Shown piece by piece: positions 17,031 to 25,876 of a stretch of 64,000 nucleotides of DNA. Positions within the stretch are counted from its first letter, which is position 1. Every line of letters starts with the position of its first letter. The notes under the pieces are model-generated. The model did no database searches, was not told the DNA's origin, and worked only from the letters and a program-made list of their open reading frames with translations. The position numbers and the translations under genes are program-made. The DNA is from Planctomycetota bacterium. GTDB lineage: Bacteria > Planctomycetota > Phycisphaerae > SM23-33. The stretch is from contig JAKJER010000016.1 of NCBI GenBank assembly GCA_022705325.1, positions 1 to 64,000 on the forward strand. The letters are read 5' to 3'.

Positions 17031-18324
17031 GGCCCTTCTTCTCCCACCGCAGCAGGTTCACGACCTGGGCCAGCGTGGTCTGGCTCTCGCGGATCTCCTC
17101 ACGGATTCGGTTCTCGGCCTCCAGTACGTCGGCGGCCCGGTTGGCCAGCTCGACGGCCTCCAGGCGCCCCAGCACGATCACGCCGTCGTCGTCGGCGACG
17201 ATCCAGTCGCCCGGCAGAATTCGCTGGCCCGCGACGACGATGGGCTGGTTGATCTCGCCGATCCCGTGGGGGTCGCCCGCGTGGCTGGACACGTGCGTGG
17301 ACCACACGGGCAGGCCCAGGCGACGGATGTCGGCGGTGTCGCGGACGGCGCCGTGGACGACCAGTCCGGCCAGGCCCTTGTTCTTGGCCCCCTCGGTGGC
17401 CAGCTCGCCCCAGATGGCAGGGGGCGTGCCGCCGGCGTCGATGACGATGACGTCGCCCGGCCTGGCGACGTCGATGGCCTGGACGGGCTTGGACCAGTCG
17501 CCCGGGACGGTGCGGACGGTGACCGCCTGCCCGCAGGCGAAGCTGCCGGGCACGAGCTGCTTCAGGCCGGCCAGGCAGGGGCGGCGGTGGGCGGCGTCGG
17601 AGATGTTGCTCGTGCGGACCTTGGACAGGGCCTCGCGGAGATTGCCCGCGGAGGCCCGCTTGAAGTGCTCGCTGGCAACGGCGGAGCGGGCGTCGATGGC
17701 GTGGCGGATGTCGGCGGTCGCCGCGCGGGGGTCAACGGCCTTGGTGATGGCCCCGCCGACAATGACGACGTCCGCGCCGGCCTGGACGGCGGCGGCGGCG
17801 GTCTCGGAGTTGATCCCGCCGGCGACCGCGAGCACCAGCGAGGTGGCCCGGCGGACGGAGCGGAGTTGTTCGAGCGGGTCGGCGCCGGCCATCTGGGCGT
17901 CGATGGGGCAGTGCACGTCGAGCCAGGCGACGCCAAGCTCGGCTGCGGTGGCGGCGAAGGCGGCAGGGTCGTCCAGGCCCAGCAGGTCGACGGCAACGTC
18001 GATGCCGTAGTGCCTGCCGGCCTCGACGCACTCGCGGACGGTGGCGGGGCTGGCCGCAGCGCAGACGGTGATGATGTTGGCGCCGGCCTTGGCGGCGGCT
18101 TCCGTCTCAATCCGTCCGGCGTCCATGGTCTTCATGTCGGCGATGAGGGTTCGCCCGGGGAAGGCGGCCCGCAGGCGGCGGACGGCGTCGAGCCCCTCGC
18201 TCTTGATCAGGGGCGTGCCGGCCTCGATGTAGTCGGCGCCGCCCTCGACCGCGGCGGCGGCCACCTTCAGGGCCCGCTCCAGGTCGACGAAGTCCAGGGC
18301 GACTTGCAGTTTGGTAGCGCTCAT
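17011..18324 (-). CDS. hxlA: 3-hexulose-6-phosphate synthase fused to an RraA-like domain
   Basis: 437 residues from the ATG at 18324. Residues 1-210 are a HPS of the OMP-decarboxylase superfamily: 'LQVALDFVDLERAL', 'GGADYIEAGTPLIKSEG', the D-x-K-x-x-D active motif in 'LIADMKTMDAG', and phosphate-binding 'GGINSETAAAAVQAGADVVIVG'. It condenses formaldehyde with ribulose-5-phosphate. Residues about 225-437 are an RraA/HMG-CHA aldolase-like domain: 'GDVIVIDAGG', 'IWGELATEGAKNKGLAGLVVHGAVRD' (the family's usual VDG is VHG here) and 'GDWIVADDDGVIVL'. HPS-RraA fusions are known in archaea and some bacteria; the RraA part's role in them is unsettled. A minus-strand TATACT (18330-18335) ends 5 nt before the ATG and no Shine-Dalgarno is seen, suggesting a leaderless mRNA. 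Confidence 0.92.
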   Translation of the reverse strand: MSATKLQVALDFVDLERALKVAAAAVEGGADYIEAGTPLIKSEGLDAVRRLRAAFPGRTLIADMKTMDAGRIETEAAAKAGANIITVCAAASPATVRECVEAGRHYGIDVAVDLLGLDDPAAFAATAAELGVAWLDVHCPIDAQMAGADPLEQLRSVRRATSLVLAVAGGINSETAAAAVQAGADVVIVGGAITKAVDPRAATADIRHAIDARSAVASEHFKRASAGNLREALSKVRTSNISDAAHRRPCLAGLKQLVPGSFACGQAVTVRTVPGDWSKPVQAIDVARPGDVIVIDAGGTPPAIWGELATEGAKNKGLAGLVVHGAVRDTADIRRLGLPVWSTHVSSHAGDPHGIGEINQPIVVAGQRILPGDWIVADDDGVIVLGRLEAVELANRAADVLEAENRIREEIRESQTTLAQVVNLLRWEKKGHGESAG

Positions 18325-18393
18325 GGGGAAGTATAGTAGCACGAGCGGGGCGTTTGCGGAAGAGGCGGCGTTACGGGCTCCGCCCGCAACGGA

Positions 18394-18466
18394 ATTGCGG
18401 ATTGCAGATTGCGGATCTTCTCCTGTGGAATGACTGGCATTCCATCCCCATTTCGCAATCCGCAAT
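18394..18466. repeat. Intergenic inverted repeat with ATTGCGGATTGC arms
   Basis: Perfect 12-nt arms, ATTGCGGATTGC (18394-18405) and GCAATCCGCAAT (18455-18466), flank a smaller stem TGGAATG/CATTCCA (18426-18432 with 18439-18445). The right arm runs into the stop of the RND gene. It belongs to the same word family as 10840-10865. Possibly a REP-type element, possibly doing transcript-end duty for the RND operon. Confidence 0.5.
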
Positions 18467-21400
18467 CAAAGGTCGCTCTCGAGTTCGACGATCTCGTGGT
18501 CATCCGGCTCAGCGTCGATCTTCTTGAGCCCGCCCAGGCCGAGACGGGCGGCCAGGCGGTAGAACAGGACGTACAGGCTGGGCACGACCACCAGCGTCAG
18601 CAGCGTGGCGAAGCCCAGGCCGTAGATGACGGCGATGGCCATGGACGCCCACCACTGGCTGGACTCGCTCTTGGTGGCCCAGGACCAGGTGTGGATGTCG
18701 AAGCTGAAGCCGGCTGCGGTGGGGATGAGCCCGGCGATGGTGGTGATGGCCGTCAGCATGACTGGTCGCAGGCGGGTGATGCCGGCCTCGATGGCGGCCT
18801 CCACCACGTCCTTGCCCTCCCGCTGGAGGCGGCGGATGTAGTCCAGCAGGACGATGGCGTTGTTGACGACCACGCCGGCCAGGCTGATCACGCCGATGCC
18901 CGTCATGATCACGCCGAAGGGCATGTTGTGGATCAGCAGCCCGATCATCACGCCCATGGTCGACAGCAGCACGGTGGTCATGATCACCAGCGGCACCGAG
19001 AGGGTGTTGAACTGGGCCACCAGCACCAGCACGATCAGCAGCAGGGCGATCACGCCGGCCCTGCCGAGGAAGGCCTTGGCGTTCTGGCTCTCTTCCTCCT
19101 CGCCGGCGTACTGGATCTCGTAGTTGGCCGGCAGTTCGAGCTTCTTGAGTTCTTCCTGCACGTCGGCCAGGACGGCCGGGGCCAGGCGCCCCTCGACGTC
19201 GGCGGTCAACGTCACCGCCCGCTTCTGGTTGATGCGGTAGATCGTGCCGAAGCCGGGGCGGTACTCGAAATCGCCCAGGCTGGACAGGGGCACGGACTGG
19301 CCGGTCTGGTTGGGCACGCGAAGGCGCAGCAGGTCGTCGATCTCGGTGCGCTGCTCCAGAGGCAGGCGGATCGTGATGTCGTACTCGTCGTTGAACTGGC
19401 GGTAGGTGGAGACCTTCGTGCCGAAGATCGAGGTCTTGAGGAAGTTGCCCACGATCTGCGTGTTGACTCCCAGGAGCATGGCCCTCCGCCGGTCGGGCCG
19501 GAAGACGATCTCCGGGCGGCTGTCTTCCAGGTCGCTGCGGAGGTTGACCATGTTGGGCGTGTGGCGGATGAGGTCGGCGGCCTGCTCGCTGAGCTTCTTG
19601 AGGAGGGCGAAGTCCTCGCCCAGCAGCCGCACGGTGATCGGGGCGCCGGTAGGCGGGCCGGCCCGCTCCTTGGCCAGTTCCAGTTCGCCTCCGACGATGT
19701 CTTCCAGGTCGCGGCGCATTTCCTTGACGGCGTCGGCGGAAGGTCGCTTGCGGTTCTCGAAGTCGGGGAACAGGATGGTCACATTGGCCAGATGGGGCCC
19801 GATGTTGGAGAGGCCCAGGTTGAACCCGCCCGCGTTGCCGACGCCGGCGATCACGTGCTGGATCTCGCGGGAGTAGCCGGCGATGCGCTGCTCGCAGAGC
19901 CGGGTGATGGCGTCGGTCTTGTAGATGTTGGTGCCCTGGGGCGTGCGGACGTTGAGGACGGCCCGCTTGGGGTCCACGTCGGGAAAGAACTCCACGCCCG
20001 CGCCCTTCTTGCCGTAGAGCGTGATCAGGGCGACCATGAGCAGCAGCGAGAGCAACAGCGTCGTGCCCCGGTGCTCGATGGCCAGGCGCAGCACCCGCCG
20101 GTAGCCGCGAAGGAACAGGTTCTCCCGCCGGTCCTCGGCGTGGGGGACCACCCGCAGGCTCAGCGTCGCCACCACCGGGCTGATCACCATCGCCACCACC
20201 AGCGAACTGAGCAGCACGATGATCACCGTGATGGGCAGGTACTTCATGAAGTCGCCCATGATGCCGGGCCAGAAGGCCATGGGCAGGAAGGCGGCCACCG
20301 TGGTCAGCGTGGAGGTGATGACGGGCCAGGCGACCTCGGCGGTGCCCTTCATGGCCGCCCGGAGCCGGTCGAGGCCCAGCTCCATGTGGCGGTGGATGTT
20401 CTCGACGATGACGATGGCGTTGTCCACCAGCATGCCCACCGCCAGCACCAGGCTGAACAGGACGATCATGTTCAGGGTGAAGCCCATGAGCTGGATGACC
20501 GCGAAGCTCATGAGCATCGACAGCGGGATGGCCAGGGCCACCACCAGGCTGCTGCGCCAGCCCATGAACAGCAGCACGACCACCATGACCAGGACGAAGG
20601 CGGCGAACATGTTGTTCTCGAGGTCGGCCACCATGCGCCGGGTGTCGTCGCTGCGGTCCATGGTGACGGCGAAGTCGACGGCCTCGGGGACCTGCTTGTC
20701 GGCCTCGGCGAGGATGTAGCGGATGGTGTCGGCGATGGTGAGGATGTTCTCGCCGATGCGCTTCTTGACCGACAGGGTGATGGAGTTGTTCGCGTCCAGG
20801 CGGGAGAGGGTCAGGCGGTCCTTGAAGCTGTCGCTCACGCTGGCGACGTCCGACAGGTAGATCGGCTTTCCGTCGCGCTGGGCGATGATGAGGTGGTCGA
20901 TCTGGTCGGGGGTGACGAACTCAGCCGGCACGCGGACGTTGAACTTGGTGCCGGGCGTTTCGAGCCCCCCGGCCGAGACGTTGAGGTTCTCGCTGGGCAC
21001 GAGTTGGAGGATCTCGGGGATGGTCAGTCCGAACTGGGCCAGGCGGTCGGGGTGCATTTCCAGGCGGATCTCTCGCTCGGGGGCGCCCAGGACCTCGCAG
21101 TCGAGCACGCCGGGGACGGCCTCGATGCGGTCCTCGAGTTCGTCGGCGATGAGCTTGAGGGTGACCGTCGAGATGGGCCCGGAGATGTTGATGAACATGA
21201 TGGGCATCTCGGCGATGTTGATCTCGCTGACGATGGGCTCTTCGATCTCCTGGGGCAGGTCTCCGCGGGCCTGGTCGACCTTGTCCTTGACGCGGCGGAG
21301 GCACTCGTCGACCTCCTGGTCGGGCAGGAACTCGACCATGACCACCGACTGGCCCTCGAAGCTGGCGGAGGTGACCTCCTTGACGCCCTTGAGGCCCTGG

Positions 21401-21612
21401 AGCTTCTTCTCGATCTTCATGGTGACGGCCGTCTCGACGTCCTGCGGCGCCACGCCCTCGTACACGGTGGTGACAAGGATGTTGGGCACGGGCACGTCGG
21501 GCGCCGACTCGCGGGGCAGCGTGAGGTAGGCCATCACGCCGACCGCCAGGATCAGCACCACGAAGACGCCGACCGTTGTGCGGTTCTTGATGGCGGTGTC
21601 GGAGAGAATCAT
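18466..21612 (-). CDS. RND (HAE1/AcrB-type) efflux transporter, inner-membrane pump
   Basis: 1048 residues, full length for an RND pump. It starts with TM1 (TAIKNRTTVGVFVVLILAVGV) and the porter-domain segment 'LPRESAPDVPVPNILVTTVYEG'. The TM4 motif 'GMLVDNAIVIVENIHRHMELG' (about 403-423) keeps the first of the two proton-relay acidic residues; the second is Asn, as in many HAE1-like pumps. 'GIGVISLAGVVVNNAIVLLDYIRRLQREG' is the pseudo-symmetric repeat in the second half. Expels hydrophobic or amphipathic compounds using the proton gradient, together with the adaptor encoded 49 nt upstream. No outer-membrane TolC-type gene lies beside it. Substrate cannot be predicted. Confidence 0.95.
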   Translation of the reverse strand: MILSDTAIKNRTTVGVFVVLILAVGVMAYLTLPRESAPDVPVPNILVTTVYEGVAPQDVETAVTMKIEKKLQGLKGVKEVTSASFEGQSVVMVEFLPDQEVDECLRRVKDKVDQARGDLPQEIEEPIVSEINIAEMPIMFINISGPISTVTLKLIADELEDRIEAVPGVLDCEVLGAPEREIRLEMHPDRLAQFGLTIPEILQLVPSENLNVSAGGLETPGTKFNVRVPAEFVTPDQIDHLIIAQRDGKPIYLSDVASVSDSFKDRLTLSRLDANNSITLSVKKRIGENILTIADTIRYILAEADKQVPEAVDFAVTMDRSDDTRRMVADLENNMFAAFVLVMVVVLLFMGWRSSLVVALAIPLSMLMSFAVIQLMGFTLNMIVLFSLVLAVGMLVDNAIVIVENIHRHMELGLDRLRAAMKGTAEVAWPVITSTLTTVAAFLPMAFWPGIMGDFMKYLPITVIIVLLSSLVVAMVISPVVATLSLRVVPHAEDRRENLFLRGYRRVLRLAIEHRGTTLLLSLLLMVALITLYGKKGAGVEFFPDVDPKRAVLNVRTPQGTNIYKTDAITRLCEQRIAGYSREIQHVIAGVGNAGGFNLGLSNIGPHLANVTILFPDFENRKRPSADAVKEMRRDLEDIVGGELELAKERAGPPTGAPITVRLLGEDFALLKKLSEQAADLIRHTPNMVNLRSDLEDSRPEIVFRPDRRRAMLLGVNTQIVGNFLKTSIFGTKVSTYRQFNDEYDITIRLPLEQRTEIDDLLRLRVPNQTGQSVPLSSLGDFEYRPGFGTIYRINQKRAVTLTADVEGRLAPAVLADVQEELKKLELPANYEIQYAGEEEESQNAKAFLGRAGVIALLLIVLVLVAQFNTLSVPLVIMTTVLLSTMGVMIGLLIHNMPFGVIMTGIGVISLAGVVVNNAIVLLDYIRRLQREGKDVVEAAIEAGITRLRPVMLTAITTIAGLIPTAAGFSFDIHTWSWATKSESSQWWASMAIAVIYGLGFATLLTLVVVPSLYVLFYRLAARLGLGGLKKIDAEPDDHEIVELESDL

Positions 21613-21661
21613 GGCGTCACTTCATTCACTCGTTACTTGGGTGCCTTGTGGGCTGGTCGCC

Positions 21662-22915
21662 TCACTTGGATTGCTTGTCGTCCTGGGGGGCGGGCTGGCG
21701 AGGCGGCCGGGCGGCGGCCACGGCGGAGCTGTCGGCCTCGCTCTTGGCGGGCGCCTCGCCCTGGACGAGCACCGGCTGGCCCGGGCCCACGTAGCGCTGG
21801 TTGGCCACGATCAGGCGATCCCCCGCGGCCAGGCCGCTGACGATCTGGACCTGCGTGTCCTTGATGGCTCCGCCGTTCTGCCCGCCCTTGAGCACGCCCA
21901 GGCGGACATTTTTGCGGACGGCCTTGCCCTCCTCGACGACATAGACGGCGTACGACGGCTGGCCGTTCTCTTCCTGGGGGATGACCGTTTCCAGTGGGAC
22001 GAGGATGGCGTTGTCGATGACGCGGCGGCGCATTTCGACCCGGACGATCTGCCCGCTTCGCAGGACCCGCGCGCCGTTGACGGGCGGGTTCTTCACGCTC
22101 AATTCGGCCCGCGTGGTGCGGGTCTTTGCGTCGGCCAGCTCGGAGATGTAGGAGACCGGCGCGACAATCTCGCGGGCAAAGCGGCCCTCGAGGAAGATCT
22201 TCTCGTCCTGGCCGAGCTGGACCCACGGCGCGTCGCGCTCGGGGATGTCGATGGCGACCTTGACCGGGTCGATGTCGACGATCTCGACGACCGTCGTGCC
22301 CGGCGTGACGTACTCGCCGATCTCGACCGGGATGGAGTTGATCACTCCCGGGATCGGGGAGAGGATCTTGGCCCGGCGCAGGTTGGCCTCCGCCGCGTCA
22401 AAGGCGGCCTTGCTGGCTGCCGCCTTGGTGCGGGACTGGTCCAGCTCGGCCGTGGTGGCCACTCCGCGTTTTGCCAGGTCGCTCACCCGCGCCAGGTCGC
22501 GATGGTCGTACTCCGACTGGGCCCTGGCGCGGTCGTGCTCGGCCTGGAGGAGGTCCGTGTTCAGCTCGATCAGGAGTTGGTCCCTCGTGCCGTCCTGGCC
22601 CTCGTGCACGAGGATCTTCTCGATGCGCCCCGCCACCTCGGCGGCCACCTTGACCACGCGGTTGGCCTCGACGATGCCGGGAAGGATGAACGAGTCCACC
22701 AGTTCCCGCGGCTGGACGACCTGGACGCGGACAAGCTTGGGCGGCGTCGGTTGTGGCGCCGGAGGCGGCGGGGGATCGGGCAGGTTCTTCACTGCCACCA
22801 CGCCGCCCACGGCTGCCCCAAGCACGACGGTGCTGATCAGCAGGGATCGGATTCGCTTCCATCGCCTGCGCGGCGGGAGCGGGGGCGCGGCCGAGTTGTT
22901 CGTTCCGGTCTTCAT
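21662..22915 (-). CDS. RND efflux periplasmic adaptor subunit (membrane fusion protein)
   Basis: 417 residues from the ATG at 22915. A basic N-terminus and one membrane anchor (LLISTVVLGAAVGGVVAV, about 25-42) are followed by a Pro-rich linker, the lipoyl-like half 'EVAGRIEKILVHEGQDGTRDQLLIELNT', a short coiled-coil hairpin (about 120-165, 'LLQAEHDRARAQSEYDHRDLAR'), and the second lipoyl half 'AKILSPIPGVINSIPVEIGEYVTPGTTVVEIVDI'. A beta-barrel and membrane-proximal domain complete it. It bridges the RND pump to an outer-membrane channel. Its start overlaps the stop of tetR (ATGA, 22912-22915). Order tetR-adaptor-pump in one operon. Confidence 0.93.
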   Translation of the reverse strand: MKTGTNNSAAPPLPPRRRWKRIRSLLISTVVLGAAVGGVVAVKNLPDPPPPPAPQPTPPKLVRVQVVQPRELVDSFILPGIVEANRVVKVAAEVAGRIEKILVHEGQDGTRDQLLIELNTDLLQAEHDRARAQSEYDHRDLARVSDLAKRGVATTAELDQSRTKAAASKAAFDAAEANLRRAKILSPIPGVINSIPVEIGEYVTPGTTVVEIVDIDPVKVAIDIPERDAPWVQLGQDEKIFLEGRFAREIVAPVSYISELADAKTRTTRAELSVKNPPVNGARVLRSGQIVRVEMRRRVIDNAILVPLETVIPQEENGQPSYAVYVVEEGKAVRKNVRLGVLKGGQNGGAIKDTQVQIVSGLAAGDRLIVANQRYVGPGQPVLVQGEAPAKSEADSSAVAAARPPRQPAPQDDKQSK

Positions 22916-23553
22916 GATTGGCTTCCTCCGGTTCCCGGGGCCGTGGCGGCGGTCAGCCCGGCCAGCACGCCGCGCTTCAGGGCGTCCAGGAACTCCGCAT
23001 CCACCTGCACGCCGACTTTGAGGATGGCCTGGATGACCACGCCGTCCAGCACGCCCATGATCAGCGAGGCCGCCACCGTGGGCTCGGCGTGGTCCTGGAA
23101 CTCGCCGGTGGCCTTGCCCTGCTCGACGATCATAGTCAACCTCTGTCGCCAACCGGCGTACATGGTCTGGAGCACCGGCGAAAGGGGGCTCTGCTCGTCG
23201 CGGGCAGCGGTGGCCATCACTTCCAGGATCAGCCGCCCGATCTTCTGGAAGTGCCCGAACCGGCTGAACCAGCGGTCCATCATCCACTCGAGCTTCTCGA
23301 AGGCGGGGCGGTCCTGCGCGATCATGGCGTCGGCGTCGGCCTCGTCGCCCGACAGCGTCTCCGTGAATGCCTGGCAGAACAGATCCTGCTTGTTGGAGAA
23401 GTAGTTGTAGAGGCTGCCCTTGGCGATGCCGGCCTTGGCGGCCACCATGTCCATGGTGGTGTGCCCGAACCCGTGGGCATCGAACACCTCCAAGGCGGCC
23501 GCCAGGATCTCCGTCCGACGGATCTTCATCTGTTCGTGCAAGTCCTGCGTCAT
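22912..23553 (-). CDS. TetR family repressor of the RND operon
   Basis: 213 residues. The N-terminal helix-turn-helix is canonical: 'RRTEILAAALEVFDAHGFGHTTMDMVAAKAGIAKGSLYNYFSNKQDLF' (about 11-59). The all-helical C-terminal ligand/dimer domain is of the common drug-sensing type. First gene of the tetR-adaptor-pump operon, so autoregulation together with the pump is expected; two palindromes upstream (23565-23590 and 23636-23653) are the probable operators. Ligand unknown. Confidence 0.92.
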   Translation of the reverse strand: MTQDLHEQMKIRRTEILAAALEVFDAHGFGHTTMDMVAAKAGIAKGSLYNYFSNKQDLFCQAFTETLSGDEADADAMIAQDRPAFEKLEWMMDRWFSRFGHFQKIGRLILEVMATAARDEQSPLSPVLQTMYAGWRQRLTMIVEQGKATGEFQDHAEPTVAASLIMGVLDGVVIQAILKVGVQVDAEFLDALKRGVLAGLTAATAPGTGGSQS

Positions 23554-23564
23554 ATCTTCACCCT

Positions 23565-23590
23565 ACTGACTGACTGTTCAGTCAGTCAGT
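23565..23590. promoter_or_regulatory. Perfect 26-bp palindrome, probable TetR operator 1
   Basis: ACTGACTGACTG-TT-CAGTCAGTCAGT: 12-nt perfect arms with a 2-nt centre, ending 12 nt above the tetR start codon. Each arm contains three iterations of ACTG, so the site may register more than one dimer. Confidence 0.7.
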
Positions 23591-23635
23591 TTCCATCTGT
23601 GTGCGGCTATCAGGTCAAGGAGTCGCACCACAAGA

Positions 23636-23653
23636 TGACTGACTGGTCAGTCA
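23636..23653. promoter_or_regulatory. Second GACTGAC/GTCAGTC palindrome, probable TetR operator 2
   Basis: TGACTGAC-TG-GTCAGTCA, 8-nt perfect arms sharing the half-site of operator 1. The two centres are 67 nt apart, about 6.4 helical turns. The tetR promoter is expected between or across them; no convincing -35/-10 pair is visible. Confidence 0.6.
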
Positions 23654-23769
23654 CTACTATAGTACGACCCATTTCACGGGTTATCAAGGGGTTTTCTCCA
23701 GAAAAACTCCCGTTGGGCTTTTGGCCTGCGGCCGCTGCTGGGTCTTTCGGCTTCCTGGGGCGGGAATTG

Positions 23770-24471
23770 CTATCTGCGGTAGTCGCGGGCGAGGCGGAGG
23801 TTGGCGCGGATTACACGCCGCATGAAGAGCCGCTCTTTGGGGCTGGTCCGGGCGAGCCTACCGGCCGGCGGGGGGGCGATCAGGCAGGTGCCGGGGTGGA
23901 CGAGAACGTCGTCGTCGAGGTCGGCGCCCTGGACGATTGAACCCGCGCCGACGTAGACGCGGCAGCCGAGACGAGCGTCGAATACGACCGAGCGGAAGCC
24001 GATGAACGACCCCCGGCCGATCTGGCAGGGGCCGTGGACGATGCAGCCGTGGGAGAGCGAGGTCTTGGTGGCGATCCGGACGGACGTGCCGCCCAGGGCG
24101 TGGACGACCACGCCGTCCTGGATGTTGCAACCGGGGGCGATGACGACGGGGGCGGTCCGGCCGTCGGGGCCGGTCTCGTCGGCGCGGAGGATCGCCCCGG
24201 GTCCGATGAACACGTGCCGCCCAACGTGCACGTTGCCGATGAGCTGGGCCGACGGGTGGACATAGGCCGTCGGGTGGACCGACGGCCAGTCGCCGGCGGG
24301 GTTGGGCTCGAAGACCCGATGAGAATCGAGGGTGACGTTCGTAGTTCCGCCGCAAGGCGGGGCTTGGGCGAATTCGCCAGACACCCTTACGGGCCCACTA
24401 CGAGCGTCGCTTGCGGGTGCACCGGTAGCCGCCCGGCCGGTCGGCCGGTTGTTGTCGGTCGGCTGATTCAT
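23770..24471 (-). CDS. Gamma-class carbonic anhydrase-like left-handed beta-helix protein
   Basis: 233 residues. After an Ala/Gly/Pro-rich N-terminal extension (about 1-60) comes a hexapeptide-repeat left-handed beta-helix: 'VHPTAYVHPSAQLIGNVHVGRHVFIGPGAILRADE', 'IAPGCNIQDGVVVHALGG', 'TSLSHGCIVHGPCQIGRGSFIGFRSVVFDA'. The three His positions that bind metal in gamma-carbonic anhydrases (one in NIQDGVVVH, two in SHGCIVH) are present. It may hydrate CO2 or be a gamma-CA homologue of other function. Start supported by AAGGGACGG upstream. It follows the chorismate-synthase homologue by 11 nt, so the two are likely cotranscribed. The N-terminal extension is unlike the usual 170-180 residue form; a later start cannot be excluded. 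Confidence 0.82.
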   Translation of the reverse strand: MNQPTDNNRPTGRAATGAPASDARSGPVRVSGEFAQAPPCGGTTNVTLDSHRVFEPNPAGDWPSVHPTAYVHPSAQLIGNVHVGRHVFIGPGAILRADETGPDGRTAPVVIAPGCNIQDGVVVHALGGTSVRIATKTSLSHGCIVHGPCQIGRGSFIGFRSVVFDARLGCRVYVGAGSIVQGADLDDDVLVHPGTCLIAPPPAGRLARTSPKERLFMRRVIRANLRLARDYRR

Positions 24472-24482
24472 CGATCCGTCCC

Positions 24483-25832
24483 TTACGAGTCGAGGGTGCT
24501 GCTGCCCGTGACGACCTTGCGGAGCGTCTGGTAGCCGTAGTGGGCCAGCAGGAGGTCCAGCAGGACCAGGGCGGTGTAGTTCTCGGCCACCGGCCAGATG
24601 CGTCCGACGATGGTCGGGTCGCGCCGGGTGATGGCGGCCAACTCGCGGTTCTCCAGCGTGTACTTATCGATGGTGTGCTGGCGCTTGTCGATGGTGGGCG
24701 TGGGCTTGACGGCCAGGCGGACGATCAGGGGCTGGCCGGTGGCCAGTCCACCGGTGACGCCGCCGGCGTTGTTGGAGCCGAAGACGACCTTGCCGTTCTC
24801 GCTGTGCATGGGGTCGTTGGACTGGATGCCGGTCATGTCCTTGACGGCGAACCCGGCGCCGACCTCGACGCCCTTGACGGCGCCGATGCCGAGCATGCGC
24901 CCAAGCTCGGCGTCGAGCTTGCCGAAGACCGGTTCGCCCAGGCCGATGGGCAGGCCCAGAGCGACGACCTCGACGATGCCGCCGGAGCTGTCGCCGGTGG
25001 CGGTGATGCGGTTGGCGGCCTCCAGCATGGCGTCGGCGGCGTCCAGATCCGGGCACTGGATCACGTGATGCACGCCGTAACGGTCGCGAACCTCCCGGGC
25101 GGACAGTTGCGGGGCCTTGGCCCGGATGTCGTCGATCTCATTCTCCACCTGGGCCAGCACGGCTGCCTTCTGGAGGAACCGCATGCCGGTCTTGAGCCGG
25201 CCCTTGACGTAGAGTTCCTGGTAGAACGGGTCGAGGTCGCAGCGCATCTGCTTATAGGCACGGGCCGACTTGAAGCCCTGCTCGGCGTCGACCTCGCCCG
25301 CCCGCACGCCGGCCAGCTCGCGGATGAGCGAGAAGACGCGGATGCCGGCCTGCTCGAGGATCTTCTTGGCCACGTACCCGGCCGCCACGATGGTGGAGGT
25401 GTACCGGCCGCTGAAGATGCCCGCGCCGATGGCGTCGTCATCGGGCCCGTACTTGATGAACGAGGCGTAAGACGCGTGTCCGGGTCGTGGAGTCCGGTTG
25501 GTGTCCTGGTACTGCTGGACATGGATGTCATGGCGGTCCAGGTTGGGGATCAGGATGGTCAGGGGCGTGCCGTTGGTGTGCTGGGCATTGCCGGCGCCCT
25601 GGATGGTGTCCCAGGTGTTGAGCCCGGTGTAGATTACCGGCAGGTCCGGCTCCTTGCGCGGACTGGACAGCTCGTCGGCCCCGGGCTTGCGCAGCAGCAG
25701 GTCGCCGTAGATTTCCTGTTCGGTCAGGACCATCCCCGGCGGGACGCCCTGGAGCACGGCCGTCAAACCGTCCTGGTACGAACCGCCCGCAACCGAAACC
25801 TGAAACATCCGTCCTACGTGACAGCCGATCAT
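24483..25832 (-). CDS. Divergent chorismate synthase homologue
   Basis: 449 residues from the ATG at 25832 (GGGAG 12 nt upstream); most AroC proteins are about 360-400. The core matches chorismate synthase along its length: 'LLLRKPGADELSSPRKEPDLPVIYTG', 'NRTPRPGHASYASFIKYG' (the second catalytic His survives), 'FSGRYTSTIVAAGYVAKKIL', 'SSGGIVEVVALGLPIGLGEPVFGKLDAELG', 'VKGVEVGAGF', 'NNAGGVTGGLATGQPLIVRLAVKPTPTI'. However the N-terminal GESHG signature is 'GGSYQ', so the first catalytic His is Tyr. The GGRSSARET stretch is 'GAGIFSGRYTS', and RHDP is 'RRDP'. It could be a poor or altered chorismate synthase, or a paralogue with another FMN-linked role. Neighbours are PEPCK (upstream) and gamma-CA (downstream), not shikimate genes. 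Confidence 0.8.
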   Translation of the reverse strand: MIGCHVGRMFQVSVAGGSYQDGLTAVLQGVPPGMVLTEQEIYGDLLLRKPGADELSSPRKEPDLPVIYTGLNTWDTIQGAGNAQHTNGTPLTILIPNLDRHDIHVQQYQDTNRTPRPGHASYASFIKYGPDDDAIGAGIFSGRYTSTIVAAGYVAKKILEQAGIRVFSLIRELAGVRAGEVDAEQGFKSARAYKQMRCDLDPFYQELYVKGRLKTGMRFLQKAAVLAQVENEIDDIRAKAPQLSAREVRDRYGVHHVIQCPDLDAADAMLEAANRITATGDSSGGIVEVVALGLPIGLGEPVFGKLDAELGRMLGIGAVKGVEVGAGFAVKDMTGIQSNDPMHSENGKVVFGSNNAGGVTGGLATGQPLIVRLAVKPTPTIDKRQHTIDKYTLENRELAAITRRDPTIVGRIWPVAENYTALVLLDLLLAHYGYQTLRKVVTGSSTLDS

Positions 25833-25876
25833 GTCTGGTTCTCCCAATCGAGATTGTCGATTGTCGGTTCTGGCCT

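Noticed and set aside
18409..21840. 1143-codon plus frame opposite the RND pump
   Set aside because: Asp/His/Val/Gly-rich shadow of a clear RND gene in a high-GC genome.
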